A stretch of 64,000 bases of DNA. Origin: Bacteroidota bacterium. Lineage in GTDB: Bacteria > Bacteroidota > Bacteroidia > AKYH767-A > 2013-40CM-41-45. The stretch covers positions 516,256 to 580,255 of the forward strand of contig JADJFC010000002.1 in the NCBI GenBank assembly GCA_016708785.1, given 5' to 3'. The notes below the pieces were generated by a model. The model was given only the letters and a program-made list of their open reading frames with translations, had not been told where the DNA came from and searched no databases. The stretch's first letter is position 1; every line of letters starts with the position of its first letter. This document shows, piece after piece, positions 10,066-18,962 of the stretch. The position numbers and the translations under genes are program-made.

Positions 10066-10439
10066 AAAGAATAATCAAAACATCAAATGCGCCTGCACCT
10101 ATCGGGCCTTATAATCAGGCAGTGGAAGTGAACGGAACGTTATATGTCTCCGGACAAATTGCCATCAATCCAGCCGATGGCCAATTGGTTATGTTGAATA
10201 TCATTCGGGAAGCAACGCAAGTAATGGAAAATATTTCAGCAATCCTGAAAGAGGCCGGCTATACTTTTAGTGATATCGTGAAGACAACAATTTTCCTTAA
10301 TGAGATGAATAATTTTGCAACCATCAATGATGTCTATGCAAATTACTTCACTGACAATTTTCCTGCTCGTGAAACTGTAGAGGTTTCCGGACTTCCTAAA
10401 AATGTCAATGTGGAGATTTCTGTTATTGCTGTAAAATAA
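10062..10439 (+). CDS. ridA: RidA family enamine/imine deaminase
   Basis: This 125-residue protein has the full YjgF/YER057c/UK114 pattern: an N-terminal APAPIGPYNQAV, then YVSGQI, and the catalytic arginine in FPARETVEV near residue 105. RidA proteins hydrolyse reactive 2-aminoacrylate and related imines made by PLP enzymes such as threonine dehydratase, forming cytoplasmic trimers. Its start codon overlaps the stop of the upstream M61 peptidase. The nearby threonine operon is consistent with, but does not prove, a role in amino-acid metabolism. Confidence 0.94.
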   Translation: MKRIIKTSNAPAPIGPYNQAVEVNGTLYVSGQIAINPADGQLVMLNIIREATQVMENISAILKEAGYTFSDIVKTTIFLNEMNNFATINDVYANYFTDNFPARETVEVSGLPKNVNVEISVIAVK

Positions 10440-10944
10440 AAACCGAAGTGCCCCTCTAATTGGATTGCAAAGATTTGGGAAGATGTACCCAGCAACGGAA
10501 GAGGGTATATATTTTGCATCGGATTCAATGTAAAACAGTTGACAGGGAAATATCGAAACTGCATTCTCGGAAGGGATAGTAGCGATATAGTAAGAATTCT
10601 TGGCAAGAAATATGGTTTGATGGCTCCCCTATGCTATGACTCTGCGAGGCATTTTATGAACCTTAAAGTCGCAATGGAGTATATCATTCAAACACCTTTA
10701 CGTGACGGATCTTCTCAAGGCTTATGTGGTTACTCACTTGTGATTGCAATTGACTCTTTAAATAAAGTACGTTGTTTAACACTTCAGGATTTTAATTGTG
10801 TTGTTTTTAAAAAACACAATGGGAAAAATTTTATTTTTTTTTTTAAATTTTGTTTTTTTAAAATAAGTTTGCATGGAATTTCCAAAATATTAGTGAATTT
10901 AAAAATAGCATACTAATTATATTTAGTAAATTTTTTGTATTATC
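10440..10944. other. 505-base gap with no convincing gene
   Basis: A 125-codon open frame at 10539-10916 has no recognisable domain and runs into homopolymeric Phe/Lys codons at its 3' end, so I treat it as chance. The region ends in A/T tracts. A hairpin (attgtgttg at 10795-10803 against aaaacacaat at 10811-10820) precedes a T-rich run from about 10831 and may end a short transcript. No RNA family was recognised. Confidence 0.45.
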
Positions 10945-11538
10945 ATGGACAAACTGAAAACAAATGCTTTGAAAATTCTTCTTCTCGATAATTACGATTC
11001 ATTTACATTCAATCTTTTTCATTACCTGAATAAATTTGAATCAGATGTAGTTGTAAAACGAAATGATGAGATTGAATTAAAAGAAGTCGAAGCTTTTGAT
11101 CGTATCGTTTTTTCTCCCGGCCCGGGTTTGCCAAAAGATGCCGGTAGTATGATTGAAATTATCCGAAAGTTTTCTTCTGAAAAAAAAATGTTGGGAATTT
11201 GTCTGGGTATGCAGGCTATTTCTGAAGCTTTTGGTGGAAAACTTTATAATCTGCCAACGGTCCATCATGGTGTGGCTTTACCAACCAATATTGTCGATTC
11301 GAATGAGCCTTTGTTTTCCGGACTTCCTATAAGATTTAAAACCGGTCGTTATCATTCCTGGTGCGTCGATAAAAATGATTTGCCGGCATGTCTTCGAATT
11401 ACTGCTCTTGATAACAACGGTGAAATCATGGCCTTAAGTCATGAAAATCAGCTAATAAAAGGAGTTCAATTCCATCCGGAGTCAATTCTTACAGAATGGG
11501 GTAATGAATTGATATATAATTGGTTGTATAAATGTTGA
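10945..11538 (+). CDS. Class I glutamine amidotransferase (PabA/TrpG type)
   Basis: This 197-residue protein carries LLLDNYDSFTFNL at the N-terminus, the oxyanion motif FSPGPG, the nucleophile elbow GICLGMQ with the catalytic Cys, and the His-Glu pair in QFHPESIL. It supplies ammonia from glutamine to a chorismate-using synthase, either aminodeoxychorismate synthase (folate) or anthranilate synthase (tryptophan). Sequence alone does not separate the two here. No pabB or trpE partner is in the window. Instead it lies 55 bases upstream of thrA on the same strand, possibly in one transcript. Confidence 0.9.
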   Translation: MDKLKTNALKILLLDNYDSFTFNLFHYLNKFESDVVVKRNDEIELKEVEAFDRIVFSPGPGLPKDAGSMIEIIRKFSSEKKMLGICLGMQAISEAFGGKLYNLPTVHHGVALPTNIVDSNEPLFSGLPIRFKTGRYHSWCVDKNDLPACLRITALDNNGEIMALSHENQLIKGVQFHPESILTEWGNELIYNWLYKC

Positions 11539-11567
11539 TACAATAACATTTTGCGCTTTTTGAACGT

Positions 11568-11595
11568 ATGTATGTGAATCTATTTTTACATACAT
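11568..11595 (+). promoter_or_regulatory. Hairpin enclosing the thrA start codon
   Basis: atgtatgt (11568-11575) pairs perfectly with acatacat (11588-11595). The second arm includes the first two bases of the thrA ATG at 11594. The 12-nt loop is U-rich. The stem is AT-rich and therefore weak, so any translational role is speculative. Confidence 0.35.
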
Positions 11596-14044
11596 GATAG
11601 TAATAAAATTCGGCGGCACTTCTGTCGCTAATGCACAACGCATCGAAGGTCTCGCTTCGATCGTAAATGATCTAAAACGAAAGCATAAAAAAATCGGTGT
11701 TGTCGTTTCTGCCTTAGGTGGAGTAACAGATGAATTGATAAAAATGAGTCGTCTCGCTGCAAAACAAGACGATGAATATATCTCAGTTTTCAGAGAGATC
11801 CGCGAACGTCATGTTAAAACAGTCCGCGAACTCGGCATGCATCGTGATAAATCACTACATGATTTCTTAGAAAGTACGTTTGCTGAATTACATGATATTC
11901 TTCACGGAGTTTATTTAGTCCGTGAACTTTCGCCTAGAACATTGGATTTCCTAAGCGGACACGGTGAAGTTCTTTCTGCAAACATCATTGCTCACTATTT
12001 CAAATCGCAGAAAATGAGCGCAGCATTTTTAGATGCTCGCACGGTTGTAAAAACAGATGAGAATTTCGGCTCTGCTCGTGTTGATTTCAGTGTGACCAAT
12101 AGAAATATCCGTGAACATTTTAAAAAGTCGAAAAGCATAGAAGTCATTACCGGATTTGTCGCTTCAACCAATAAAAATGAAATGACAACATTAGGTCGTG
12201 GCGGTTCAGATTATACTGCTGCTATTTTTGGAGCTGCATTGGATGCTACACAAATTCAGATCTGGACGGATGTTGATGGAGTAATGACTGCCGATCCACG
12301 TAAAGTGAAAAAGGCGTTTTCTATTTCAGCTATGACCTATGAAGAGGCAATGGAAATGTCGCATTTTGGTGCAAAGGTTATTCATCCACCGACAATTCAA
12401 CCGGCATTGGATAAGAAAATTCCGCTGGTGATCAAAAACACTTTTAAGCCGGAACATCCCGGAACATTTATATCGACACAATCATCTGACCCTGAATTTC
12501 TGATCAAAGGAATTTCATCGATCGACAATATTTCACTGCTAACAATGCAAGGTAGCGGTATGGTTGGTGTTGCCGGAATTTCTGCGCGATTGTTCAACTC
12601 ATTATCACAAGCGAAAGTAAATGTGATCATGATCACGCAAGGTTCGTCTGAGCATACGATCAGTTTCGCCGTTAAGCCTGAAGATTCCATTCGTGCGCAG
12701 CAAGCCATTGAAGATTCATTTCTTCTTGAGATCCGTGCTCGAATGATTCAAAAGCCAAAAGTTGAAAATAATCTTTCCATCGTTGCTGTCATAGGCGAAA
12801 ACATGAGAAATACTCCTGGTGTTTCCGGACGATTGTTCCAGGCACTTGGTAAAAATGGTATCAGCGTTGTCGCTACTGCTCAAGGATCGTCAGAATTAAA
12901 TATCTCTACTGTCATTCATCGTCATGATCTTGACAAAGCTTTGAACTCACTGCATCAGGCATTTTTCTTGTCCGATGTGAAAACGCTTTCTGTATTTCTT
13001 GTGGGAACAGGTCTGATCGGAAAAACTTTAATAAAGCAAATTGCAAAACATAAAGAATATCTGAAAGCTTCACGATCACTGGAAATATCTATAGCAGGAA
13101 TTTCTAATTCTCGTAAAATGATCTTTGATGCAGACGGAATTTCATTGAATCGTTATGCAGAAAATCTTGACAAAGGTGAACCGGCAGACATGGTTCAATT
13201 CGTTCAGGCAATGATTGGAATGAATTTGCCTCAATCTATTTTCGTCGATTGTACTTCAAATGAAATTGTCGTAAAGCACTACGCTGAAATTATGGAGAAC
13301 AGTATTTCTATTGTTACTCCGAATAAAATTGCGAATAGCGAATCGTATAAAAATTATCAAAACCTTCGATCCATTGCAAAAAAGCGAAACGTACGTTTCC
13401 TTTATGAAACGAATGTAGGAGCAGGGTTACCTGTTATTAATACCCTTACCGACTTACTAAATAGCGGTGATGAAATTCGCCGAATCGAAGCTGTCTTAAG
13501 CGGAACACTTTCATTTATCTTTAATAACTTTAATGAAGGAATTGAGTTTAGTGACATCGTTAAACAAGCCCAGGAAAAAGGATTTACCGAACCTGATCCA
13601 CGTGTTGACCTTAGCGGTAAAGATGTTGCCCGAAAATTATTAATTCTGGCCCGTGAAACTGGAATGAAAATAGAAATGAAGGACATTCAGATCGAAGGAA
13701 TTCTTCCTGCATCTTGCCTGAAAGCCGCTTCGGTTCCGGCATTCTTCGTCGAATTGAAAAAGAATAATCATTTGTTCGAAGCAAGAAGAGCAAAAGCAGC
13801 AAAAGCAAATAAAGTATTGCGATTCATTGCAAGTTTAGATAAAGGTAAAGCAAAGATCAGCCTACAAGAAGTTGACTCTTCACATCCTTTCTACAATTTA
13901 TCAGGCAGCGATAACATCATTTCATTTACCACAGAAAGATATACTGATCGTCCATTAGTAGTAAAAGGCCCCGGGGCAGGAGCAGAGGTTACAGCAGCCG
14001 GAGTGTTTGCAGAGATCATCAGTATTAGTAAATATTTTGAATAA
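11594..14044 (+). CDS. thrA: Bifunctional aspartokinase/homoserine dehydrogenase
   Basis: The 816-residue protein has an aspartokinase domain first (KFGGTSV at residues 5-11, then GRGGSDYTA). Paired ACT regulatory segments follow (about 310-450, including VNVIMITQGSSEHTISF and ISVVATAQGSSELNIS). The homoserine dehydrogenase domain starts near residue 468 with VFLVGTGLIGKTLI. It catalyses the first and third steps from aspartate to threonine and methionine and is normally feedback-inhibited by threonine through the ACT domains. It is the first gene of thrA-thrB-thrC, with a 5-base gap to thrB. It is intact and of normal length. Confidence 0.97.
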   Translation: MIVIKFGGTSVANAQRIEGLASIVNDLKRKHKKIGVVVSALGGVTDELIKMSRLAAKQDDEYISVFREIRERHVKTVRELGMHRDKSLHDFLESTFAELHDILHGVYLVRELSPRTLDFLSGHGEVLSANIIAHYFKSQKMSAAFLDARTVVKTDENFGSARVDFSVTNRNIREHFKKSKSIEVITGFVASTNKNEMTTLGRGGSDYTAAIFGAALDATQIQIWTDVDGVMTADPRKVKKAFSISAMTYEEAMEMSHFGAKVIHPPTIQPALDKKIPLVIKNTFKPEHPGTFISTQSSDPEFLIKGISSIDNISLLTMQGSGMVGVAGISARLFNSLSQAKVNVIMITQGSSEHTISFAVKPEDSIRAQQAIEDSFLLEIRARMIQKPKVENNLSIVAVIGENMRNTPGVSGRLFQALGKNGISVVATAQGSSELNISTVIHRHDLDKALNSLHQAFFLSDVKTLSVFLVGTGLIGKTLIKQIAKHKEYLKASRSLEISIAGISNSRKMIFDADGISLNRYAENLDKGEPADMVQFVQAMIGMNLPQSIFVDCTSNEIVVKHYAEIMENSISIVTPNKIANSESYKNYQNLRSIAKKRNVRFLYETNVGAGLPVINTLTDLLNSGDEIRRIEAVLSGTLSFIFNNFNEGIEFSDIVKQAQEKGFTEPDPRVDLSGKDVARKLLILARETGMKIEMKDIQIEGILPASCLKAASVPAFFVELKKNNHLFEARRAKAAKANKVLRFIASLDKGKAKISLQEVDSSHPFYNLSGSDNIISFTTERYTDRPLVVKGPGAGAEVTAAGVFAEIISISKYFE

Positions 14045-14049
14045 TAATT

Positions 14050-14997
14050 ATGGCAAAGAAATTTGAAAATAGTATCAATGTGTTTGCTCCGGCAACGGTT
14101 GCAAATCTTGCATGTGGTTTTGATGTCATGGGACTGGCAATTGATTCTCCTGGCGATGAAGTTCATGTTGAATTCAATCGCAACAAAGAAATTCGCATTC
14201 GTAAGATCTCCGGCGATGGTGGGAAACTCTCGCTCGATCCCCAAAAGAATACAGCTGCAGTTTCCATTCAATCATTGATCGACGATTTGCATATCGATCA
14301 GGGATTTGATATTTACATCAAGAAAAAAATGCCGCTTGGTAGTGGATTAGGATCAAGTGCCGCAAGTTCAGTAGCCGGAGTTTTTGCTGCAAATGAACTA
14401 CTCGGTCGTCCTTATTCCCGACGTGAATTGGTTCCGTTTGCTATGGAAGGCGAACGAATTGCATGTGGCTCTGCTCATGCTGACAATGTTGCTCCGTCAA
14501 TGATGGGAGGAATTGTTTTGATCCGTTCGTATTCTCCACTAGACATTATTTCACTTCCTGCTCCGAAAAATCTGATGATCGTTGTTGTGCATCCGCAAGT
14601 GGAAGTGCTGACAAAAGATTCCCGTGCTGTTCTTCCTAGGAAAATTGATATGTCAACCGGAATTGCGCAATGGGCAAATACTGCAGCACTGACTGCGGGA
14701 TTATATAGCAATGATTTCGATCTGATCGCACGCTCCGTAGTAGATCATGTTGCTGAACCATTCCGTGCTTCATTGATCCCGCATTTTGAAGACGTAAAAA
14801 GCGCAGCGCTTTTCTCAGGAGCCTTAGCGTGTAGCATCAGCGGCTCCGGACCTTCAATTTTCGCATTTGCTGAAGGTAAAAAAGCAGCCAAAGAAATTGC
14901 ATACGGAATGCAAATGCAATTCAAAAAGAATAAAATAAAGAATACTGCCTATATCTCTTCTGTAAATACGAAGGGCGTAATTAAATTGAAAGCATAA
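14050..14997 (+). CDS. thrB: Homoserine kinase
   Basis: This 315-residue GHMP-family kinase has the N-terminal FAPATVANLACGFDV, the ATP-binding glycine-rich loop PLGSGLGSSAASS near residues 95-107, and a C-terminal SGSGPSIFAF. It phosphorylates homoserine to O-phosphohomoserine for ThrC. It sits 5 bases after thrA and 10 bases before thrC, so the three genes are almost certainly one operon. Confidence 0.96.
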   Translation: MAKKFENSINVFAPATVANLACGFDVMGLAIDSPGDEVHVEFNRNKEIRIRKISGDGGKLSLDPQKNTAAVSIQSLIDDLHIDQGFDIYIKKKMPLGSGLGSSAASSVAGVFAANELLGRPYSRRELVPFAMEGERIACGSAHADNVAPSMMGGIVLIRSYSPLDIISLPAPKNLMIVVVHPQVEVLTKDSRAVLPRKIDMSTGIAQWANTAALTAGLYSNDFDLIARSVVDHVAEPFRASLIPHFEDVKSAALFSGALACSISGSGPSIFAFAEGKKAAKEIAYGMQMQFKKNKIKNTAYISSVNTKGVIKLKA

Positions 14998-15007
14998 CAT
15001 CATTCCC

Positions 15008-16309
15008 GTGAAATATTTTTCTACTAAAAATAAAATTGTTGCATATAGTCTTGAAGAGGCTGTGTTAATGAGTTTACCTCCTGACAATGGTTTGTTCATG
15101 CCGGAGAAGATCCCTCAGCTTCGTCCTGAATTCATCGCTAATCTCAAGAATGAGAATGTTGCATCAATTGGTTATGAAATTAGCAAGACATTACTTGGCG
15201 ATGATATTCCTCATGATGTCTTGAAAAAGATCTGCAACGAAGCATTCAGTTTTCCTGTTAACGTTGTGAATGTCCATAACAACACCTATGTATGTGAATT
15301 GTTTCACGGACCAACTCTTGCATTTAAAGATTTTGGTGCGCGGTTTATGTCGCGTGTTATGTCGTATCTGAATCGCAAGCATACTACGCCTTTAACCATT
15401 CTTGTCGCTACATCAGGTGATACCGGTGGAGCAGTAGCTGATGGATTTCATAATGTAGAAGGTATCGAAGTATACATCCTTTATCCGTCAGGTGGCGTAA
15501 GTGAATTGCAGGAAAAACAATTGACTACCTATGGAAATAACATCCATGCTATTGAAGTAAAAGGAACGTTTGATGATTGCCAGCATTTAGTTAAGCAAGC
15601 ATTTCTTGATCCGAAGTTGAATGATGTCTACAGACTTGCTTCTGCAAATAGTATCAATATCGCCCGATTGATTCCCCAGACAGTTTATTATTTCGAAGCA
15701 TTCAGAAAATTGGCTTCGAAAGAAAATGTTGTCTTCGTAGTGCCAAGCGGAAATTTTGGAAATCTTACTGCAGGATTGATCGCTCGTAAAATGGGTTTAC
15801 CGGTTGAACATTTTGTCGCGGCAACAAATATCAACAATGTTGTTCCTGAATATTTAAGTAAAGGTGAATATACACCACGTCCAAGTCAGGCTACAATTTC
15901 AAATGCAATGGATGTCGGTAATCCGAGTAACTTTCCACGTATGATAGAACTGTTTGGCAACAGCTGGACAGACATGAAAAGTTCTATCAACGGATATAGT
16001 TTTTCTGATGATGAAACAAAAGAGATCATGAAAGATGTCTATGAAAAATTCGGTTACATTCTTGATCCTCATGGAGCAGTTGCTTATCTTGGTTGGTTAG
16101 CATATCAAATAGAAAATCCTGATAGCATCGGAGTAATTTTAGAGACAGCTCACCCTGCAAAATTCGGTGATAGTGTAGAGAAGGCTCTTGGTCGCAAGAT
16201 CGACATCCCTGAAGCTTTGGAATGCTTGAGAAACAAAAAGAAAGTAGCTGATTTTATACAAGCTGATTATGAAGAGTTTAAGGCCTTTTTGTTAGCTAAA
16301 AAACGCTAA
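15008..16309 (+). CDS. thrC: Threonine synthase
   Basis: The 433-residue PLP enzyme shows the threonine synthase pattern: an N-terminal PPDNGLFMPE, the PLP-lysine motif FHGPTLAFKDFGARF near residue 105, then ATSGDTGGAV and VVPSGNFGN. It converts O-phosphohomoserine to threonine plus phosphate. It is the last gene of the thr operon. A weak hairpin (accattt at 16311-16317 with aaatggt at 16332-16338) follows without a T tract, so read-through to the psu genes is possible. Confidence 0.96.
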   Translation: MKYFSTKNKIVAYSLEEAVLMSLPPDNGLFMPEKIPQLRPEFIANLKNENVASIGYEISKTLLGDDIPHDVLKKICNEAFSFPVNVVNVHNNTYVCELFHGPTLAFKDFGARFMSRVMSYLNRKHTTPLTILVATSGDTGGAVADGFHNVEGIEVYILYPSGGVSELQEKQLTTYGNNIHAIEVKGTFDDCQHLVKQAFLDPKLNDVYRLASANSINIARLIPQTVYYFEAFRKLASKENVVFVVPSGNFGNLTAGLIARKMGLPVEHFVAATNINNVVPEYLSKGEYTPRPSQATISNAMDVGNPSNFPRMIELFGNSWTDMKSSINGYSFSDDETKEIMKDVYEKFGYILDPHGAVAYLGWLAYQIENPDSIGVILETAHPAKFGDSVEKALGRKIDIPEALECLRNKKKVADFIQADYEEFKAFLLAKKR

Positions 16310-16353
16310 TACCATTTCTGTTTAAATCGAAAAATGGTGTAAATTGCCCCTGT

Positions 16354-17301
16354 ATGGGAGAAAATATACCTTCGAATAGAAATGAGTCTGTTGTTTGCGT
16401 TGGCGCATCATTAGTTGATCTGACATTCAGATGTGATGCAACGCCTGTTTTAAATACTTCCAATCCCGCGACAATGCATCGCAGTCCGGGTGGCGTTGTG
16501 AGAAATATTGCGCATCATTTATCACTCCTCAATATTCCTGTTGAACTCATAACTGTTCTCGGCGATGATCCCGATGGGCATTGGTTATCTAAGCAGTGTA
16601 CGGACATTGGTATTTCCATGAAAGGTACTGTCTGGCTCGATAAACCAACAGGAACGTTTGCTTCGATTGCAACGCCTGCAGGCGATCTTCACATCGGTGC
16701 AGTAAGTTCGGAAACGGACGTAATGTTGAACACCGATTTTTTGCAAAGTCGTTCGGAGATAATTTTGAATGCTTCTGTAGTTGTTGCAGATTGTAATTTG
16801 TCAGTGAATGCTTTAAAATGGCTGATCAAATTCTGCAATGAGAACGATGTACCATTGATTATAGAAACTGTTTCTGTGCCAAAAGCATCACGATTAAGAG
16901 ATGCTTTACCAGGAAAACTATTGCTAGTAAAACCAAATCGTGAAGAGCTTGCCGTATTTGAGCATGATGCTCACGTTACACCTGAAGAAAAAATTGCTCA
17001 CCTGCACATGCTTGGATTCAAAAATGTATGGCTGAGTCGTGGTGCTGATGGATCTTTGTTTTCAGATGGAAATACTATTTCATCTATTCCTGCTCCTCGT
17101 GTTCATGTGAAAGATGTGAATGGTGCCGGTGATGCATTACTGGCAGGATGGATCTGGGCTTGGCTTCAGGATAAATCGGTGAAAGACTGTATTATGTACG
17201 GACAGTCTGCAGCATCCTGTTTACTTGAAGTTTTCGGTGCGATCAGAAATGATCTTTCACCTGCATTGTTAGAAGAAAAACTTTCATTACAACAAAAATG
17301 A
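16354..17301 (+). CDS. psuK: PfkB-family carbohydrate kinase, probable pseudouridine kinase
   Basis: This 315-residue ribokinase-fold protein has the N-terminal substrate motif region (GGVVRNIAHHL), where nucleoside kinases of this group bind their sugar, and the C-terminal PfkB signature DVNGAGDALLAGW with the catalytic Asp. The stop codon overlaps the start of a pseudouridine-5'-phosphate glycosidase (ATGA). That pairing is the typical pseudouridine catabolic operon: PsuK phosphorylates pseudouridine and PsuG splits the product into uracil and ribose-5-phosphate. The kinase specificity is inferred mainly from this neighbour. Confidence 0.87.
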   Translation: MGENIPSNRNESVVCVGASLVDLTFRCDATPVLNTSNPATMHRSPGGVVRNIAHHLSLLNIPVELITVLGDDPDGHWLSKQCTDIGISMKGTVWLDKPTGTFASIATPAGDLHIGAVSSETDVMLNTDFLQSRSEIILNASVVVADCNLSVNALKWLIKFCNENDVPLIIETVSVPKASRLRDALPGKLLLVKPNREELAVFEHDAHVTPEEKIAHLHMLGFKNVWLSRGADGSLFSDGNTISSIPAPRVHVKDVNGAGDALLAGWIWAWLQDKSVKDCIMYGQSAASCLLEVFGAIRNDLSPALLEEKLSLQQK

Positions 17302-18203
17302 GTTTCCCTCTCCATTTCTCAGCAGAAGTAAAAGCAGCAATTGAAAATAAAAAACCAATTGTCGCACTTGAGTCTACGATCATTTCTCATGGGATGCCTT
17401 ATCCGAAGAATGTTGCCACTGCACGCGAAGTAGAAAAGATCGTTCGTGCCAATGGTGCAATACCTGCAACAATTGCAATTCTCAATGGAAACATTCACGT
17501 CGGTCTCGATGATGATCAAATGGAATTATTGGGCAATTCAAAAGGCGTATGGAAAGTTAGTTTGCGTGATTTACCATATGTCGTTTCACAAAAATTAAAT
17601 GGCGCAACAACAGTAGCAGCCACCATGCGAATAGCATCCTTGGCCGGAATAAAAATATTTGTCACCGGTGGAATAGGAGGAGTGCATCGCGGAGCAGAAA
17701 CAACAATGGACATTTCTGCTGACCTCACAGAAATGGCTCAGACAAATGTTGCAGTAGTTTCCGCCGGTGTAAAATCAATTCTCGATATTGGACTCACCTT
17801 AGAATATTTAGAAACACTCGGCGTGCCGGTTGTTACATTCGGTAGTCCGGATTTCCCAAGTTTCTATTCACGCAAAAGCGGTTTCGCGACACCGTTACAA
17901 TTAAATACTCCCAAAGACATCGCTGCACTTTTAGAAGCAAAATGGGAAATGGGATTAAATGGATCGGTGATGATTGCAAATCCAATTCCAGCCGATAAAG
18001 AATATCCTTTTGAAAAAATGGAAGGATTTATTCAATCTGCCTTGAAGGCTGCCGATGATAAAAACATAACCGGTAAGGAAACAACGCCATTCATTTTGAA
18101 ATTTATTGCAGATGCTACAGGTGGAGAAAGTTTGGAGTCGAATATTGCATTGGTGTTTAATAATGCGGTGTTGGGTGCGAGGATTGCTGTCGCACTAAAC
18201 TAA
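17298..18203 (+). CDS. psuG: Pseudouridine-5'-phosphate glycosidase
   Basis: The 301-residue protein matches the PsuG/IndA family along its length, with ALESTIISHGMPYP near residue 23, VTGGIGGVHRGAE near residue 120, the catalytic-lysine region VSAGVKSILDIG, and a C-terminal ESNIALVFNNAVLGA. It is a manganese enzyme that cleaves the C-C glycosidic bond of pseudouridine-5'-phosphate. It is translationally coupled to the upstream kinase and is the last gene before ssrA. Confidence 0.95.
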   Translation: MSFPLHFSAEVKAAIENKKPIVALESTIISHGMPYPKNVATAREVEKIVRANGAIPATIAILNGNIHVGLDDDQMELLGNSKGVWKVSLRDLPYVVSQKLNGATTVAATMRIASLAGIKIFVTGGIGGVHRGAETTMDISADLTEMAQTNVAVVSAGVKSILDIGLTLEYLETLGVPVVTFGSPDFPSFYSRKSGFATPLQLNTPKDIAALLEAKWEMGLNGSVMIANPIPADKEYPFEKMEGFIQSALKAADDKNITGKETTPFILKFIADATGGESLESNIALVFNNAVLGARIAVALN

Positions 18204-18240
18204 AATTCCGATAATCGTAAATGTCACTTTCTTTGTGTTT

Positions 18241-18275
18241 TTCTCCCGCTGATCTCGCTGATTTTGCGCAGATAA
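18241..18275. repeat. Degenerate copy of a cccgcagat/gcgcagat intergenic repeat
   Basis: The segment cccgctgat-ctcgctgat-ttgcgcagat resembles the arms of the 38085-38184 hairpin (cccgcagattt, gcgtactctgcg). Both lie just 3' of a gene, which suggests one dispersed intergenic repeat family. Confidence 0.45.
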
Positions 18276-18347
18276 AAGGAAGATTCTTAAATTCAAAGTT
18301 GGTAGTGTTTTTCAACTCTTATTTTATTGTTTGCAGCGTTGCCAGCA

Positions 18348-18413
18348 GTCGAAGATTTACCTGAAGCTAGGCGGAATTTTAAAATTCCGCCTAGCTTCAG
18401 GTAAATCTTCGAC
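18348..18413. repeat. Perfect 66-bp palindrome between psuG and ssrA
   Basis: Bases 18348-18380 are the exact reverse complement of 18381-18413, with 33-bp arms and no spacer; the centre is aatttt/aaaatt. It can form a cruciform in DNA or a very strong RNA hairpin. It lies 144 bases after psuG and 64 bases before ssrA. No T run follows. Confidence 0.9.
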
Positions 18414-18449
18414 AAGTAATATGCAAACCTACAAACCAATAAAATTCCT

Positions 18450-18457
18450 TACCTTTG
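18450..18457 (+). promoter_or_regulatory. -7 promoter element for ssrA
   Basis: TACCTTTG is an exact TAnnTTTG match, 21 bases before the mature 5' end of tmRNA. A start near 18464 would leave a short leader for RNase P to remove. No clear -33 TTTG is seen. Confidence 0.6.
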
Positions 18458-18477
18458 ACGCACTAACTAATTAACCT

Positions 18478-18842
18478 GGGGCTGCCCGGATTTGACAGCG
18501 GGTGAAATTGGTATGTAAGCATGTCGAGGGTCGGGAGTAAGCCTCGTAAAACACGGTTCCCAAATGCCTAAATGGCAACAACAATTACGCGTTAGCCGCT
18601 TAATCAGAAGATTAATCCGCTTTCTACCTTTTGAGAACCTGTTCACCCGTTTTCATGATTAAGGTATCGTATGGTGAATGCTCTCTGATGATGTTTCCTG
18701 CATCAGGTCTAAGATTCAAGGAAAATACGTTGGATGATAGCGCGTGTTTAGCAGTCATTCCGCCGACAATCAATAAACACTAAACATGTAGAAAGCGTAT
18801 TGATTGCTTGTCTGGACGAGGGTTCAACTCCCTCCAGCTCCA
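18478..18842 (+). ncRNA. ssrA: Transfer-messenger RNA (tmRNA)
   Basis: The 5' ggggctg pairs with the 3' cagctcc to form the tRNA-like acceptor stem. The 3' T-arm is recognisable as ggttcaactcc. The tag-reading frame runs GGC AAC AAC AAT TAC GCG TTA GCC GCT TAA (18574-18603), giving GNNNYALAA, close to the GENNYALAA tags of other Bacteroidota. The pseudoknot region follows. CCA does not appear to be encoded (the sequence continues aca). tmRNA with SmpB rescues stalled ribosomes and marks the nascent protein for proteolysis. A T-tailed hairpin follows. Confidence 0.96.
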
Positions 18843-18875
18843 CAAAACCCCGCAGGGGATTTGAACTTTAATCTT

Positions 18876-18925
18876 AAACCTAAACTTAAACTTCCTTTCA
18901 AAGAAGTGTTGGTTTAGGTTTTTTT
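18876..18925 (+). terminator. Terminator after ssrA
   Basis: aaacctaaac (18876-18885) pairs perfectly with gtttaggttt (18912-18921), followed by a T run to 18925. The inner sequence can form a second small hairpin (cttc/gaag). Confidence 0.75.
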
Positions 18926-18962
18926 GTTTATGTTAAAGTTTAAGCAACGTCTACGCAAATCA

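Noticed and set aside
10539..10916. 125-codon open frame.
   Set aside because: No recognisable domain, low-complexity Phe/Lys codons in A/T tracts at the 3' end, and no initiation context; treated as chance.
18478..18842. ssrA as an occupied attachment site for the downstream island.
   Set aside because: No second copy of the ssrA 3' end and no tyrosine integrase were seen; the T9SS CotH gene lies between.
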